64,000 nucleotides of DNA from Marinilabilia salmonicolor JCM 21150 (GCF_000259075.1 NZ_AJKI01000008.1:1-64000), one strand, 5' to 3'; numbered from the stretch's first letter, positions 34,526 through 44,283 are shown. The notes: a model not told the origin generated them from the sequence alone. Program-made: numbers and translations.

Positions 34526-35962
34526 ATGGAACAGAAAAACAGTAATTACGGACTGGGCATGGGTGTATTCGGTGCCGTCTTCTTTATTTTTGGTTTTGCA
34601 ACCACCTTTATTGTTACGATGACAGCCCCTGTGAAAGCCATTTTGGGATTACCCGAGTGGGCAGCGCAGTTATTGTCATCCGCCTTTTTTATTACCTATC
34701 CGATTCTTTCAATTCCTTCCGGGAAACTGGTTGCTAAAATAGGCTATAAATGGACGGTAATTCTTGGTCTTCTTTTGATGGGATTGGGAAGTTTGGTTTT
34801 CTGGCCTGCTGCTCAAATGGCTTCAGGATTAAATGAAGCCGGAGATGTTTGGTCCAGCGCAAAGATTGTTTCTTTCGGAATGTTTTTGGTAGCGACTTTC
34901 ATTTTGGCTGCAGGAGTTGTTTTTCTTCAGGTGGCTGCCAACCCTTACGTTACCGCTTTAGGGCCTGAAAGTTCTGCTTCCAGTCGTTTGAATTTAACAC
35001 AGGCATTGAACTCTATTGCAACCATGATTGCTCCCTGGATTATTTCCGTTGCTATCTTCCGTGGGCTGAGTGAAAGCTTGATGAGTGCGAAAGAATATGG
35101 TATAGCAGCTGCTGAGAGGGTTCCAATGCCATTTATTACCATGGCTGTGATTGTTATAGCAGTGGCTATAATCTTGTTTACAATAAAACTTCCGGTTCTC
35201 ACTTCAGAGAAAAAAGAAGGTGCTAAAAAGAGTGTATGGCAATACCCGCATGTATTGCTGGGAGCTTTTGCAATCTTTGCTTATGTGGGAGCTGAAGTTG
35301 GTAACGCAGGTTTGATTGTAAACTACCTTAAAAATTCCGGTGGCATTGATCCGGAGGTTGCTTCAACTTATGCAGCTATTTATTGGGGAGGCGCAATGAT
35401 TGGCCGATTCTTTGGTGCCATCATGTTCTCAGACATGAAGAGTAAGGTGAAAAAGTATGGAATGGTGGTTCTTGTACTTGGATTAGCGTTGCTTTCCGGT
35501 GCATTTGTTACTGCCGACGGATATTCTTTCGATTCATGGAATTTCAATGCCGGTCTTATTTTTATGGGGGTTGCTTTTGTGAACTTTATCATTATGCAGA
35601 TAGGCTCCGGAAAAGCTGCCCGTACATTGGCAGTTTTTGCTATAGTTGCCGCATCACTGGCACTCATCACAACTTTGACTACCGGTCAGGTGGCATTGTG
35701 GACCATTATTTCAATTGGGTTGTTCAACTCAATTATGTTCCCCAATATCTTCTCTCTCGCTGTTAGAGATCTTGATGGAGAAGAAATGGCCTCTGCATCA
35801 GGAATTATTAATTCATTGGTTGTTGGTGGTGCCGTAATTCCTCCTATTATGGGTGGAATTGCCGATACTGTCGGTTATACATGGGCATTTGTAGTACCTG
35901 CTATTTGTTACCTTTACATTTTCTTCTATGCAGTGAAGGGACACGCCATTCGTACAGAATAG
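34526..35962 (+). CDS. MFS sugar permease (glucose/galactose, FucP-type)
   Basis: 478 residues with about 12 membrane spans. FATTFIVTMTAPVKAILGLPE, GKLVAKIGYKW and FLQVAANPYVTALGPE are typical of the FucP/GluP branch of the major facilitator superfamily, which imports hexoses with protons. The next gene is a ROK sugar kinase, so a hexose such as glucose is the likely substrate. A hairpin lies between the two genes and may lower kinase expression relative to the permease. Confidence 0.87.
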   Translation: MEQKNSNYGLGMGVFGAVFFIFGFATTFIVTMTAPVKAILGLPEWAAQLLSSAFFITYPILSIPSGKLVAKIGYKWTVILGLLLMGLGSLVFWPAAQMASGLNEAGDVWSSAKIVSFGMFLVATFILAAGVVFLQVAANPYVTALGPESSASSRLNLTQALNSIATMIAPWIISVAIFRGLSESLMSAKEYGIAAAERVPMPFITMAVIVIAVAIILFTIKLPVLTSEKKEGAKKSVWQYPHVLLGAFAIFAYVGAEVGNAGLIVNYLKNSGGIDPEVASTYAAIYWGGAMIGRFFGAIMFSDMKSKVKKYGMVVLVLGLALLSGAFVTADGYSFDSWNFNAGLIFMGVAFVNFIIMQIGSGKAARTLAVFAIVAASLALITTLTTGQVALWTIISIGLFNSIMFPNIFSLAVRDLDGEEMASASGIINSLVVGGAVIPPIMGGIADTVGYTWAFVVPAICYLYIFFYAVKGHAIRTE

Positions 35963-35984
35963 TACATTTTAAAAAACAGATATT

Positions 35985-36014
35985 AGCCGGAAGGGTAACA
36001 ACTTCCGGCTTTTT
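35985..36014 (+). terminator. Intercistronic hairpin between permease and ROK kinase
   Basis: AGCCGGAAG (35985-35993) pairs perfectly with CTTCCGGCT (36002-36010), followed by TTTT. It lies 24 bases before the kinase ATG, so it is either a partial terminator or an mRNA-stability element. Confidence 0.75.
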
Positions 36015-36037
36015 AACTTTTTCAAAAAAATATATCA

Positions 36038-37015
36038 ATGAAGAAAATTGCAATAGGAATTGACATTGGCGGTACTAACACAGTTATTGGTGCTGTTGAT
36101 CAGGAAGGGAATGTGATGGTGAATCGTACCATTGATACCCCCAAGCACGGAGATTTTGATAAGTATATGGCAGATCTTTCATCTGAGATTAAAGAATTGA
36201 TAAATTCTTTGAAGCTGATGAATGAAGAAACCGAGATTTTGGGAATTGGTTTGGGTGCCCCCAATGGTAATTATTACAATGGTACCATTGAATATGCTCC
36301 CAACTTGTCCTTCAAAGGGGTGGTTCATCTGGTGGATGGGCTTAAAAAACATTTTCCCGATTCTTATGCTATTGCACTGACCAACGATGCCAATGCGGCA
36401 GCCATTGGCGAGATGGTATATGGGGGGGCCAAAGAGATGAAAAATTTTGTAATGTACACCCTGGGTACCGGAGTTGGAAGTGGCATAATTGTAAACGGTG
36501 ATCTGGTTTACGGTCACGACGGTTTTGCCGGTGAATGTGGACATACCACTCTTATTCCCGGAGGTCGTGTTTGTGGATGTGGCTCTCTTGGACACCTGGA
36601 GGCCTATTGCTCAGCTCCGGGAATGAAACGGACTGCATTCGAGTTGCTTGCTCATTACAACGCAGAAGATAGTTTGCTGGCGGATAAATCATTTAAAGAG
36701 CTTACTTCCAAAATGATTTATGATGCTGCCGAGAAAGGCGACAAGATTGCACTTGAAGTGTTCCAAAAAACAGGAGAGTATCTTGGTCAGGGACTGGCTG
36801 ATACAGTCCATCATCTCGCTCCGGAAGCCATTTTCCTTTTTGGAGGACCTACTGCTGCAGGTGATTATATTTTCAAATCTACTTATGAAAGTATGAACCG
36901 GCATTTATTGCCAATTTTCAAAGATAAGATTAAGATTCTTCCTTCTAAACTTAAGTTGGGCGACGCTGCCATTGTTGGTGCCAGCGCCCTGGTATGGAAA
37001 GAATTGGAGAAATAA
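36038..37015 (+). CDS. ROK-family sugar kinase (glucokinase-like)
   Basis: 325 residues. ATP-binding IGIDIGGTNTVIGAV at the N-terminus, GLGAPNGNYYNG and the sugar-binding ALTNDANAAAIGE with the catalytic Asp. GTGVGSGIIVNG follows. The ROK zinc motif CGCGSLGHLEAYCS is complete. It phosphorylates a hexose, probably glucose delivered by the adjacent permease. The regulator-type N-terminal HTH of some ROK proteins is absent, so this is an enzyme. Confidence 0.9.
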   Translation: MKKIAIGIDIGGTNTVIGAVDQEGNVMVNRTIDTPKHGDFDKYMADLSSEIKELINSLKLMNEETEILGIGLGAPNGNYYNGTIEYAPNLSFKGVVHLVDGLKKHFPDSYAIALTNDANAAAIGEMVYGGAKEMKNFVMYTLGTGVGSGIIVNGDLVYGHDGFAGECGHTTLIPGGRVCGCGSLGHLEAYCSAPGMKRTAFELLAHYNAEDSLLADKSFKELTSKMIYDAAEKGDKIALEVFQKTGEYLGQGLADTVHHLAPEAIFLFGGPTAAGDYIFKSTYESMNRHLLPIFKDKIKILPSKLKLGDAAIVGASALVWKELEK

Positions 37016-37620
37016 GGATGAGCCCGGTCTGAAAAGGATCTTTATTGCCAAACTCTTCGTTCTTTAAAATTTTTGAATCCTCATTAACATTGGGTTAACT
37101 CCGGTACAAAAATTTTAAACGCCTTGATTTTGACAAAAATCTACCTTTTTCTACCACACTCAAGAATATATTTTACTTATTCAGATGGAAAAATCGTTTC
37201 GTGAATTCACGGGACGATTTTTTTATGTGGAAGACACTCCATCCCGCATGCTCCATGCTGACCCGTCTTAAAATTTTGTTTGCGGATTAATGATTAATAA
37301 TTTGATAATTCATTAATTATTGCAACGCTATAAAGCATCCCCATCACTTTGCCGGGTTTCTTGCAGCCTCTTCATTGCTTAATAATATAACTGGACACCA
37401 CCGTATCTTTTCATAATTAGGTTTTCCATAATCTTTTTATTTAAGGTGCCACCCCTGACGGGGCTTTTCCGCTCATTGCAACACTATTGCTACCAACCTT
37501 TAGCTAACAGCCTCCAACATCCACCCTCTTCTTTTTTGTTAACAAATTACTAATTTTATCTCTCAATGGGATTTCTAACTTTCAAATTCTATATTTTTAC
37601 CCCAAACATAATTCAAGCCG
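37016..37620. other. 600-base intergenic region with one orphan hairpin
   Basis: No ORF. It holds a terminator-like hairpin at 37189-37224, AT-rich sequence, and near 37445-37510 a stretch (GGTGCCACCCCTGACGGGGC, then GCTACCAACC and AGCTAACAGCC) that looks like decayed dispersed repeats. No tRNA or riboswitch was recognised. Confidence 0.5.
37189..37224. terminator. Orphan intrinsic terminator
   Basis: AAAAATCGT pairs with ACGATTTTT, with an inner CGTG/CACG pairing around AATT. It is 170 bases beyond the kinase stop, so it could end that mRNA's long tail or a small RNA. Confidence 0.7.
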
Positions 37621-38187
37621 ATGACCAGGATCTGTACTAAAGAGAACATATACAAACAAGCCACAAAGCTTTTTGTAAAACGGGGTTTTTCTGCTCCGGT
37701 AAATGAAGTTGTTAAGAAAGCCGGGGTTGCAAAAGGTACCTTTTATCACTATTTTAAGAGCAAAGATGAACTAATTGTTGAGTTGTATAAGGTTCTGATG
37801 TTTGAAATAGAAAATAACTGTGTGACGGAATACAGAGGAGAATCGGCCAGGGAATATTCGTTCAATGTGTTTGGAGCCATAGTGAAATGGTTCATCACGC
37901 ATCCGCACAAGTTTAATTACATCGTAATATTTGAAACCAGCCCATACATCAAAGAGGTTGTGGGAACAGTTGATGAAACCCTGAAGGGGCCATTGGCAAA
38001 CACCATGAAAAAAGTGGATATGGGAATGCTGAAAGCCTATCCTCCTGAGATGATTACCTTTTTTGATTTCTCTTTTACACGGGCTGCTGCCAATTACTTT
38101 TTGAGCTTTACTAACCCTAAACAATGCTTTGAAGAGCGTTTTCGAATGGTCTTTGATATGTATTGGGACGGGGTTTCTCAGGATTGA
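37621..38187 (+). CDS. TetR/AcrR-family transcriptional regulator
   Basis: 188 residues. The N-terminal helix-turn-helix (about 8-55) has YKQATKLFVKRGFSAPVNEVV and GVAKGTFYHYFKSKDELIVELY, typical of TetR. The C-terminal ligand domain is not assignable. It lies upstream of and in the same direction as a TonB receptor and a lipoprotein, with an 18-bp palindrome of TetR-operator form between them. It probably represses that pair and releases on binding an unknown ligand. Confidence 0.9.
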   Translation: MTRICTKENIYKQATKLFVKRGFSAPVNEVVKKAGVAKGTFYHYFKSKDELIVELYKVLMFEIENNCVTEYRGESAREYSFNVFGAIVKWFITHPHKFNYIVIFETSPYIKEVVGTVDETLKGPLANTMKKVDMGMLKAYPPEMITFFDFSFTRAAANYFLSFTNPKQCFEERFRMVFDMYWDGVSQD

Positions 38188-38251
38188 AACGAACCTTATC
38201 AATAATCCCGACCCTTTGATAAGGATTTAACACAATATTAATAAAAAATTT

Positions 38252-38269
38252 ACCGACCATTTGGTCGGT
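38252..38269. promoter_or_regulatory. TetR-type operator
   Basis: ACCGACCATTTGGTCGGT has 8-base perfect arms around TT. It lies 65 bases after the tetR stop and 160 bases before the receptor ATG, with a CACTTTTG box resembling a -7 element a few bases downstream. This is the only such palindrome I noticed in the window. Confidence 0.8.
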
Positions 38270-38428
38270 TTTTCGCACTTTTGTATACGAAAATGAGGTT
38301 TATCATTGTATTGGAATGTGAAAAATCCTTAATTGATTGTTGTTTGAACCTGCCCAAATATCTGACAAAGATTGATTTGAATGCCAAAATAAAACGTAAA
38401 AAGCAACCTTTAACATGTTTTGTTACTT

Positions 38429-40984
38429 ATGAGAAAATCAAGTTTTTTATTCCTGATGGCTTTTCTGCTGTTTGTATCGGCAGGGCTAAATGGCCAGGTT
38501 ACCGTTACCGGTAAGGTCATTGACAAAGAAACCCGCGAAGCTCTTATCGGAGCGGCAATCGTGGTTCAAGGTACCAGTCAGGGTACGGTTACCAACCTGA
38601 ACGGATCATTTAAGCTTTCCGTGAAACCGGAACAGCAGACCTTGCTGTTTGCTTATCTGGGTTATGTGGATTTAACCAAATCTATTAATCCCGGAAATGA
38701 AGAAACCGTTGACCTGGGCGTAATTGAGATGGAATCGAGTACAGTAGGACTTAATGAAGTTCTTGTGTTAACTTCTTTTGCGCGTGATAAAGAGACACCG
38801 GTGGCGCTCTCCACTATCGAACCTGCTACTATTGATGAGAAGTTGGGTTCCCTGGAATTTCCACAAATATTGAAGTCCACACCTTCGGTTTACGCTACAC
38901 GGGGTAGTGGTGGTTTTGGTGATTCCCGGATTTATCTTCGAGGATTTGATACCAATAACATTGGAGTACTGATCAACGGAGTGCCTGTAAACGATATGGA
39001 AAATGGTCGTGTATACTGGTCCAACTGGTCCGGACTTTCTGATGTAACTAAAACCATGCAGGTGCAGCGTGGTCTGGGAGCTTCCAAACTGGCATTGAGT
39101 TCTGTTGGGGGTACCATCAATATCCTTACTAACAGTACTGATGTGGCTAAAGGTGGTTCTGTTTATACCGGAGTGGGAAATGATGGCTACCGCAAGCAAA
39201 CATTTTCAGCTTCCACCGGTCTGATGGAGAATGATTGGGCTGTTTCTCTGATGGGTGCACACACCTATGGAGATGGTTACATCAATGGAACCAATTTTGA
39301 TTCCTGGACTTATTTTATGAATGTATCAAAAATTATAAATGATCAGCATCGTATCTCATTTACTGCTTTCGGTGCTCCACAGTGGCACAATCAGCGCGGA
39401 ACAGCTTCGTTGATTCAAGCTTATCGTGACGATGCCGACGGTATCCGTAGAAATCTGAGTTACGGAATCCGTGACGGAGAAATTTATGGTGGTGGATATG
39501 GTTACAATGAGTATCACAAACCTCAGCTTTCTTTAAATCATTACTGGAATATTAATTCAAGCACCATTCTTTCTACTGCTCTTTATGCTTCCATCTCTCA
39601 AGGTGGAGGGCGTCGTGTGGATGGAGAAAACGGAGATTGGCTGAATATTGATTACGATACCGGAAGTCCTACTTCCATGACACTACAAACACCCGACGGA
39701 TTACTTGATTTTGAGGAAGCAGCCCGCAGAAATGCTGAGTCTGAAACCGGTTCTAAAGCAGTGGTGGGTATGAGTGTAAACCAGCATCAATGGTATGGCT
39801 TGCTCTCCACCTTGAATAAAGAACTGGGGAATATTAATCTTACCGGTGGTTTTGATGGTCGTTACTATATTGGGGAACATTACAAAGAGATTACCGACCT
39901 GCTCGGGGGTAAATATTTCCTGGATAATTTGAATCAAAATCGTCCTGAAGGTACGCCATTGAAAGAAGGCGATAAGTATTCCTATCACAACGATGGGGTA
40001 GTTGCCTGGGGAGGATTGTTTGGTCAGGCTGAATATATCGGCACCAACTATTCTGCGTTTTTGACGGCTGCAATTTCTCAAAAAAGTTATCAACGCATTG
40101 ATTACTTCCAGTATGCTCCGGGGAATCAAAAATCTGATTGGGTACATTTTAATCCCTGGAGTGTAAAAGTGGGAGCCAACTATAATGTCACTGAAGAGCA
40201 TAACTTCTTTGTAAACGGTGGTTACTTTACACGTGCTCCTTATTTTTCTACCATTTATCTGAATTATACCAATGAAGTTAACGATGGTGCGAAATATGAG
40301 CAGGTGCTTTCGTTTGATGCAGGTTACGGATTTTCTCTTCCCAACTTCAGGGCTCGTATCAATGGTTACTGGACCAACTGGAAAGATAAAGGGCTGGTGA
40401 GATCTTTTGCTGGCGAAACTGCGAATATTCCCGGTATCAATGCTATGCATACAGGTATTGAATCTGAAATTTTCTGGAAGCCTGTGCCTGAACTCTACAT
40501 TAAGGGGATGTTCTCCTGGGGTGACTGGATCTGGGAAGATGACGTGAACTTCTCATTGTTTGATGATAATAACCAATTGCTGGGCGAGTATTACGCATAT
40601 ATTGGCGACGTCCACGTGGGTAACTCAGCACAGATGACATCATCGTTGAGAGTGGATTATGAAGCATTTCCCGGACTGAAAGTGGGAACTGATGTCAATT
40701 ATTACGGAAAGAACTTTGCAGAGTTTGATCCTACCAACAGAACTACCGAAGGGGTGAAGGAAGACTCATGGCAGTTGCCCGATTTTGTAACGATGGATAT
40801 GAATATGAAGTATGATTTCCACATCGGTTCTTTGGAGGCAACCGTTTATGGTAATGTAAACAATCTGCTCAACACAGAATATATTGCTGATGCCAGGGAC
40901 GGATATGATCATAATGCAGGTACTGCATTGGTTTATTACGGCTTTGGTACTACATGGTCAACCGGACTGAGAATTAAATTCTAA
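38429..40984 (+). CDS. TonB-dependent receptor with carboxypeptidase-regulatory-like N-terminus
   Basis: Outer-membrane receptor of 851 residues from the ATG at 38429. Signal peptide to about 22 (GLNGQ). A CarboxypepD_reg-like domain (about 23-110: GKVIDKETREALIGAAIVVQ, GTVTNLNGSFKLSV) precedes the plug (about 120-225: LPQ-like EFPQILKSTPSVYATRGSG, IYLRGFDTNNIGVLINGVPV). The barrel ends GTTWSTGLRIKF. No SusD-type partner is present; instead a repeated lipoprotein gene follows after 25 bases. The 160 bases between operator and ATG form its leader. Confidence 0.88.
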   Translation: MRKSSFLFLMAFLLFVSAGLNGQVTVTGKVIDKETREALIGAAIVVQGTSQGTVTNLNGSFKLSVKPEQQTLLFAYLGYVDLTKSINPGNEETVDLGVIEMESSTVGLNEVLVLTSFARDKETPVALSTIEPATIDEKLGSLEFPQILKSTPSVYATRGSGGFGDSRIYLRGFDTNNIGVLINGVPVNDMENGRVYWSNWSGLSDVTKTMQVQRGLGASKLALSSVGGTINILTNSTDVAKGGSVYTGVGNDGYRKQTFSASTGLMENDWAVSLMGAHTYGDGYINGTNFDSWTYFMNVSKIINDQHRISFTAFGAPQWHNQRGTASLIQAYRDDADGIRRNLSYGIRDGEIYGGGYGYNEYHKPQLSLNHYWNINSSTILSTALYASISQGGGRRVDGENGDWLNIDYDTGSPTSMTLQTPDGLLDFEEAARRNAESETGSKAVVGMSVNQHQWYGLLSTLNKELGNINLTGGFDGRYYIGEHYKEITDLLGGKYFLDNLNQNRPEGTPLKEGDKYSYHNDGVVAWGGLFGQAEYIGTNYSAFLTAAISQKSYQRIDYFQYAPGNQKSDWVHFNPWSVKVGANYNVTEEHNFFVNGGYFTRAPYFSTIYLNYTNEVNDGAKYEQVLSFDAGYGFSLPNFRARINGYWTNWKDKGLVRSFAGETANIPGINAMHTGIESEIFWKPVPELYIKGMFSWGDWIWEDDVNFSLFDDNNQLLGEYYAYIGDVHVGNSAQMTSSLRVDYEAFPGLKVGTDVNYYGKNFAEFDPTNRTTEGVKEDSWQLPDFVTMDMNMKYDFHIGSLEATVYGNVNNLLNTEYIADARDGYDHNAGTALVYYGFGTTWSTGLRIKF

Positions 40985-41009
40985 AACTTCATTAAAGAAA
41001 AAGATTATT

Positions 41010-42821
41010 ATGAAAAAACTATTATATATTCTGGCGTCTTCGATGTTTCTTCTGTGGAGCTGTGAGCCACTGGAGGATACCTACGAAGAACTTGACAAAG
41101 AGCAGGGTGCCTATAGTGAGAATGTATCAGTGACGCTTGCTGATGACGACTATAACACGGTATCCACCATTGCAGAGAAACTGGGTAATTCTGATGCTTC
41201 CGATTTTATCGATGACAATCTGGCGTTTAGTGAGCAATACCCGGCTGCAGATTTCATCCCTTCATTTCTAGGGGAGACTTACCTGGCTTTGAACAAAGAT
41301 TCCAGAGCTAATGTGACATTTAATTACATGCAGGGAAATCCGGAATATGTTTCAGCTTATGTTCCCGGAGACAATTCTGAACTGAGTGTATATTCAGTAA
41401 GTTCTGAGGATTATGCCGCCATTGGTGGGGATGTTGCCGCTTATGAAATGTTTTTTGCATCCAATCCTCCCGAAAATAACCTTCCTACAATTCTTGACAG
41501 TCAGTTTCCAGATGCAGAAGAAGGGAAAAAGGTGTTAGCGCAATTCAAGTATGCCGAGGAGGTTTCTTCCAGCCCAACTGTTGCTTTCACAGTAACAAGT
41601 GAGGACTATCAATTAATCGTTGACTCTGTTGCAGCAGACCCTGAAAAGAGTCATTTGATCAGCAGTTATGGGAATGATGAGTATTATTATGGCGCAAATG
41701 CTCACTATGAAAACTTTGATGCTAATTTATACAGACGAGTTGAAGGTGGGCGTTATGAGCAGGAAGAATATTTTGATCTGACAGAAGAAGAAGGTGAGGC
41801 TTTAATTTCTCAACGTATTCAGGAGGGCATACAGATTTTGTTGCGAACCAAATATCCTGATGCCAAAGCTACTATTAATGGTAATCAAGTCTATTACATT
41901 GTTACTTATGATGTTTATGGTGGAAATTCCGGAACGTATAATGTTTCGTATGTAGTTGCAGAAGAGGGAAGTCCTGCAACTTTTGAATTGCTGGATGAAC
42001 CTACCACTGAACCTTTGGCCTATTCTTCATCTCCTACTGTTTACGATGGTGTTTATTATGCATTTGATGGTAATACCTGGAAGCCAGAAGAGGATGTTTA
42101 CTACCTTTCTTCAGAAGATTATAACCAGATGGGAGCACCTGGAGATGACGATGAATTTTCCTCTTCAGCTGCACCTGATACCTACTTGCCAATCTATATC
42201 CAAATGTTAAAACCTTTTGCTCAGGAGGGAGATAATGTTGTAATTGGTTACAAATATAATAGCGATTCTACGCCAACTCGGGCATCCGAATATGTGTTTA
42301 ACGGTGCCGAGTGGCAAAATAGTTCTAGAATTATGGAACGCAGTGAACAATTCGTGCACAATGGCTCAGAATGGGTGTTTGATCCTACTGTTGTCTTTAC
42401 AATGGCCACAGAAGATTATCAATACATTGTGGATTATGTGAAGACTGAGATTGATGGAGGTTCCGATTACCTGAACAGCTACGGAACTGGTGAATACTAT
42501 TTTGGTGCCGATGCTTATTATGAAAACTTTGATCTCCGACTGGCCAACAGGACTGAGTATAACATTCCTGGATTCGAAGGCCTTTCTATCGAAGATGCTA
42601 TAGCTCTTACATATGAGCGTTTGGGTGAAGCAGTTGAAGTAATGCTGATGGAGAAATATCCGGATGCAACAGCCCAGGTTAACGGTGTGGATGTGCATTA
42701 CATTGTAACGGTCGATACTTATGAGAACGATCTTAGCCGTGGAAAATATACCTTTGATTTCCAGTGTGTGAAGAGCGGACCAAATCCTGAGTTTGAGTTA
42801 GTGGAGACACCTGAATTTTAA
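41010..42821 (+). CDS. Lipoprotein with internal SEDY repeats, receptor-associated
   Basis: 603-residue lipoprotein (Cys18 in FLLWSCEPLED, with acidic residues after it). I do not recognise the family. Five short motifs of the form (S/T/D)-(E/D)-D-Y occur at residues 45-48, 132-135, 197-200, 368-371 and 467-470. Two long copies of about 130 residues stand out: 189-320 (PTVAFTVTSEDYQLIVD, SSYGNDEYYYGA, YENFD, KYPDA, VYYIVTYDVY) and 459-590 (PTVVFTMATEDYQYIVD, NSYGTGEYYFGA, YENFD, KYPDA, VHYIVTVDTY). Two shorter modules carry PTVYDGVYYAF and ASEYVFNGAEW. It directly follows the receptor and is probably its surface substrate-binding or lid partner. Confidence 0.75.
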   Translation: MKKLLYILASSMFLLWSCEPLEDTYEELDKEQGAYSENVSVTLADDDYNTVSTIAEKLGNSDASDFIDDNLAFSEQYPAADFIPSFLGETYLALNKDSRANVTFNYMQGNPEYVSAYVPGDNSELSVYSVSSEDYAAIGGDVAAYEMFFASNPPENNLPTILDSQFPDAEEGKKVLAQFKYAEEVSSSPTVAFTVTSEDYQLIVDSVAADPEKSHLISSYGNDEYYYGANAHYENFDANLYRRVEGGRYEQEEYFDLTEEEGEALISQRIQEGIQILLRTKYPDAKATINGNQVYYIVTYDVYGGNSGTYNVSYVVAEEGSPATFELLDEPTTEPLAYSSSPTVYDGVYYAFDGNTWKPEEDVYYLSSEDYNQMGAPGDDDEFSSSAAPDTYLPIYIQMLKPFAQEGDNVVIGYKYNSDSTPTRASEYVFNGAEWQNSSRIMERSEQFVHNGSEWVFDPTVVFTMATEDYQYIVDYVKTEIDGGSDYLNSYGTGEYYFGADAYYENFDLRLANRTEYNIPGFEGLSIEDAIALTYERLGEAVEVMLMEKYPDATAQVNGVDVHYIVTVDTYENDLSRGKYTFDFQCVKSGPNPEFELVETPEF

Positions 42822-42837
42822 ATAATCAGAACATAGT

Positions 42838-42868
42838 TTTGAGATTTTAAAACAAATTAATATCTTGC
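42838..42868 (+). promoter_or_regulatory. Promoter of the trpB leader
   Basis: TTTG (42838-42841), 19 bases, TATCTTGC (42861-42868). Transcription would start near 42874, about 20 bases before the leader-peptide ATG. Confidence 0.65.
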
Positions 42869-42894
42869 ACACTCATTTGATAACAAATAGTAAT

Positions 42895-42942
42895 ATGAAT
42901 AACAATCATTCACATATTTGGTGGCGGGAACTGGACTCATAA
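42895..42942 (+). CDS. trpL: trp leader peptide
   Basis: 15 codons encoding MNNNHSHIWWRELDS. The tandem TGG-TGG pair at 42919-42924 is the hallmark of a ribosome-stalling tryptophan sensor. The stop at 42940-42942 is immediately followed by the antiterminator arm. A stalled ribosome on the Trp codons leaves that arm free; one that finishes at the stop covers it. Confidence 0.85.
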   Translation: MNNNHSHIWWRELDS

Positions 42943-42943
42943 C

Positions 42944-43018
42944 AGGTGGGACAGCCGTCAATTTGTGTGCAACAATATCAACAAAGAAACCGCAGGCTTT
43001 ACCACCTGCGGTTTTTTT
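42944..43018 (+). promoter_or_regulatory. trp attenuator: antiterminator and terminator
   Basis: The terminator is ACCGCAGG (42989-42996) with CCTGCGGT (43004-43011), then seven T residues. The alternative is CAGGTGG (42944-42950), just after the leader stop, which pairs perfectly with CCACCTG (43002-43008) and so removes the terminator's 3' arm. The trpB ATG follows 30 bases later. Pairing is read by eye, not computed. Confidence 0.8.
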
Positions 43019-43048
43019 GTTTTTAAGAATTAATTTAATATTACCGTT

Positions 43049-44260
43049 ATGCCAGAAAATTACTTTAAAAAATTTCCCGACAAAGAGGGATTCTACAAAG
43101 AGTATGGAGGAGCCTTTTTGCCTCCGGCTCTGGAAGAAGAGATGAAGAAGATTACCGATGCATACTATGCCATCAGTAAATCGCACAATTTTATTTCGGA
43201 ACTCCGAAGCATCAGGAAACATTATCAGGGACGACCCACACCAGTTTATTACTGTAACCGGTTATCTGAAAAATATGGAGGTCGCATCTACCTGAAACGA
43301 GAGGATCTGAACCACAGTGGTGCTCACAAGTTGAATCACTGTATGGGGGAAGCCTTGTTGGCCAAGTACATGGGCAAGAAAAAGCTGATTGCCGAAACCG
43401 GCGCCGGTCAACATGGAGTGGCATTGGCCACAGCAGCTGCTTACTTTGGCCTTGAGTGCGAGATTCATATGGGAGAGGTGGATATTGCTAAGGAGCATCC
43501 CAATGTGGTGCGGATGGATATTCTGGGAGCCAAAGTGGTACCTGTGTCTAGAGGTTTAAAAACACTGAAAGAAGCCGTGGATTCAGCTTTTGAAGCTTAT
43601 GTGAAGGATCCTGTCAATTCTATTTATTGTATTGGCTCAGTTGTGGGTCCGCATCCTTTCCCAATGATGGTTCGTGACTTCCAACATGTGGTGGGTATCG
43701 AAGCCCGTGAGCAGTTTCAGGAAATGACTGGCGAATTGCCCGATAGTGTGGTGGCTTGTGTCGGTGGCGGAAGTAATGCCATGGGAATGTTTTCGGGTTT
43801 CATGAACGACGATGAAGTGGATTTATTTGGGGTAGAGCCAGGTGGTCGCTCCATGAAAACGGGCGATCACGCTGCAACAATGGTTCAGGGAAAACCGGGA
43901 ACCATCCATGGATTTAAATGCTATCTACTTCAGGATGAGGAAGGAAATCCCAGTCCGGTGTATTCTGTGGCCAGCGGATTGGACTACCCCGGAGTGGGAC
44001 CGGAGCATAGTATGCTCAGAGATATAAAACGTGTCAATTATGATGTGGTGAATGATCAGGAGGCCATTGATGCTTTTTTTGAGCTCAGCAGACTGGAAGG
44101 AATCATCCCGGCGCTTGAGAGTGCCCATGCTGTGGCCTATGCATTAAAGCTTGCTCAAAAAGACCCCCGCAAATCTGTTTTGGTTAATTTGAGCGGTCGT
44201 GGCGATAAGGATATTGATTTTGTGGTAGAGAACTATGGCAAAGATTATGGAATAGGATAG
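43049..44260 (+). CDS. trpB: Tryptophan synthase beta chain, stand-alone
   Basis: PLP enzyme of 403 residues that condenses indole and serine to tryptophan. [15 protein letters not shown] at the start, [24 protein letters not shown] with PLP-lysine K94, AETGAGQHG with catalytic E116, and the phosphate-binding [10 protein letters not shown]. All are intact and of the TrpB1 class. No trpA or other trp gene is adjacent, so it may be a second trpB or use free indole. The upstream attenuator shows it is controlled by tryptophan supply. Confidence 0.93.
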   Translation: MPENYFKKFPDKEGFYKEYGGAFLPPALEEEMKKITDAYYAISKSHNFISELRSIRKHYQGRPTPVYYCNRLSEKYGGRIYLKREDLNHSGAHKLNHCMGEALLAKYMGKKKLIAETGAGQHGVALATAAAYFGLECEIHMGEVDIAKEHPNVVRMDILGAKVVPVSRGLKTLKEAVDSAFEAYVKDPVNSIYCIGSVVGPHPFPMMVRDFQHVVGIEAREQFQEMTGELPDSVVACVGGGSNAMGMFSGFMNDDEVDLFGVEPGGRSMKTGDHAATMVQGKPGTIHGFKCYLLQDEEGNPSPVYSVASGLDYPGVGPEHSMLRDIKRVNYDVVNDQEAIDAFFELSRLEGIIPALESAHAVAYALKLAQKDPRKSVLVNLSGRGDKDIDFVVENYGKDYGIG

Positions 44261-44283
44261 AGTATTATTTTGTTTTACATAGA

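Noticed and set aside
39701-40450. 249-residue minus-strand ORF inside the TonB receptor
   Set aside because: Shadow of the receptor barrel on the opposite strand; no recognisable domain or start signals.
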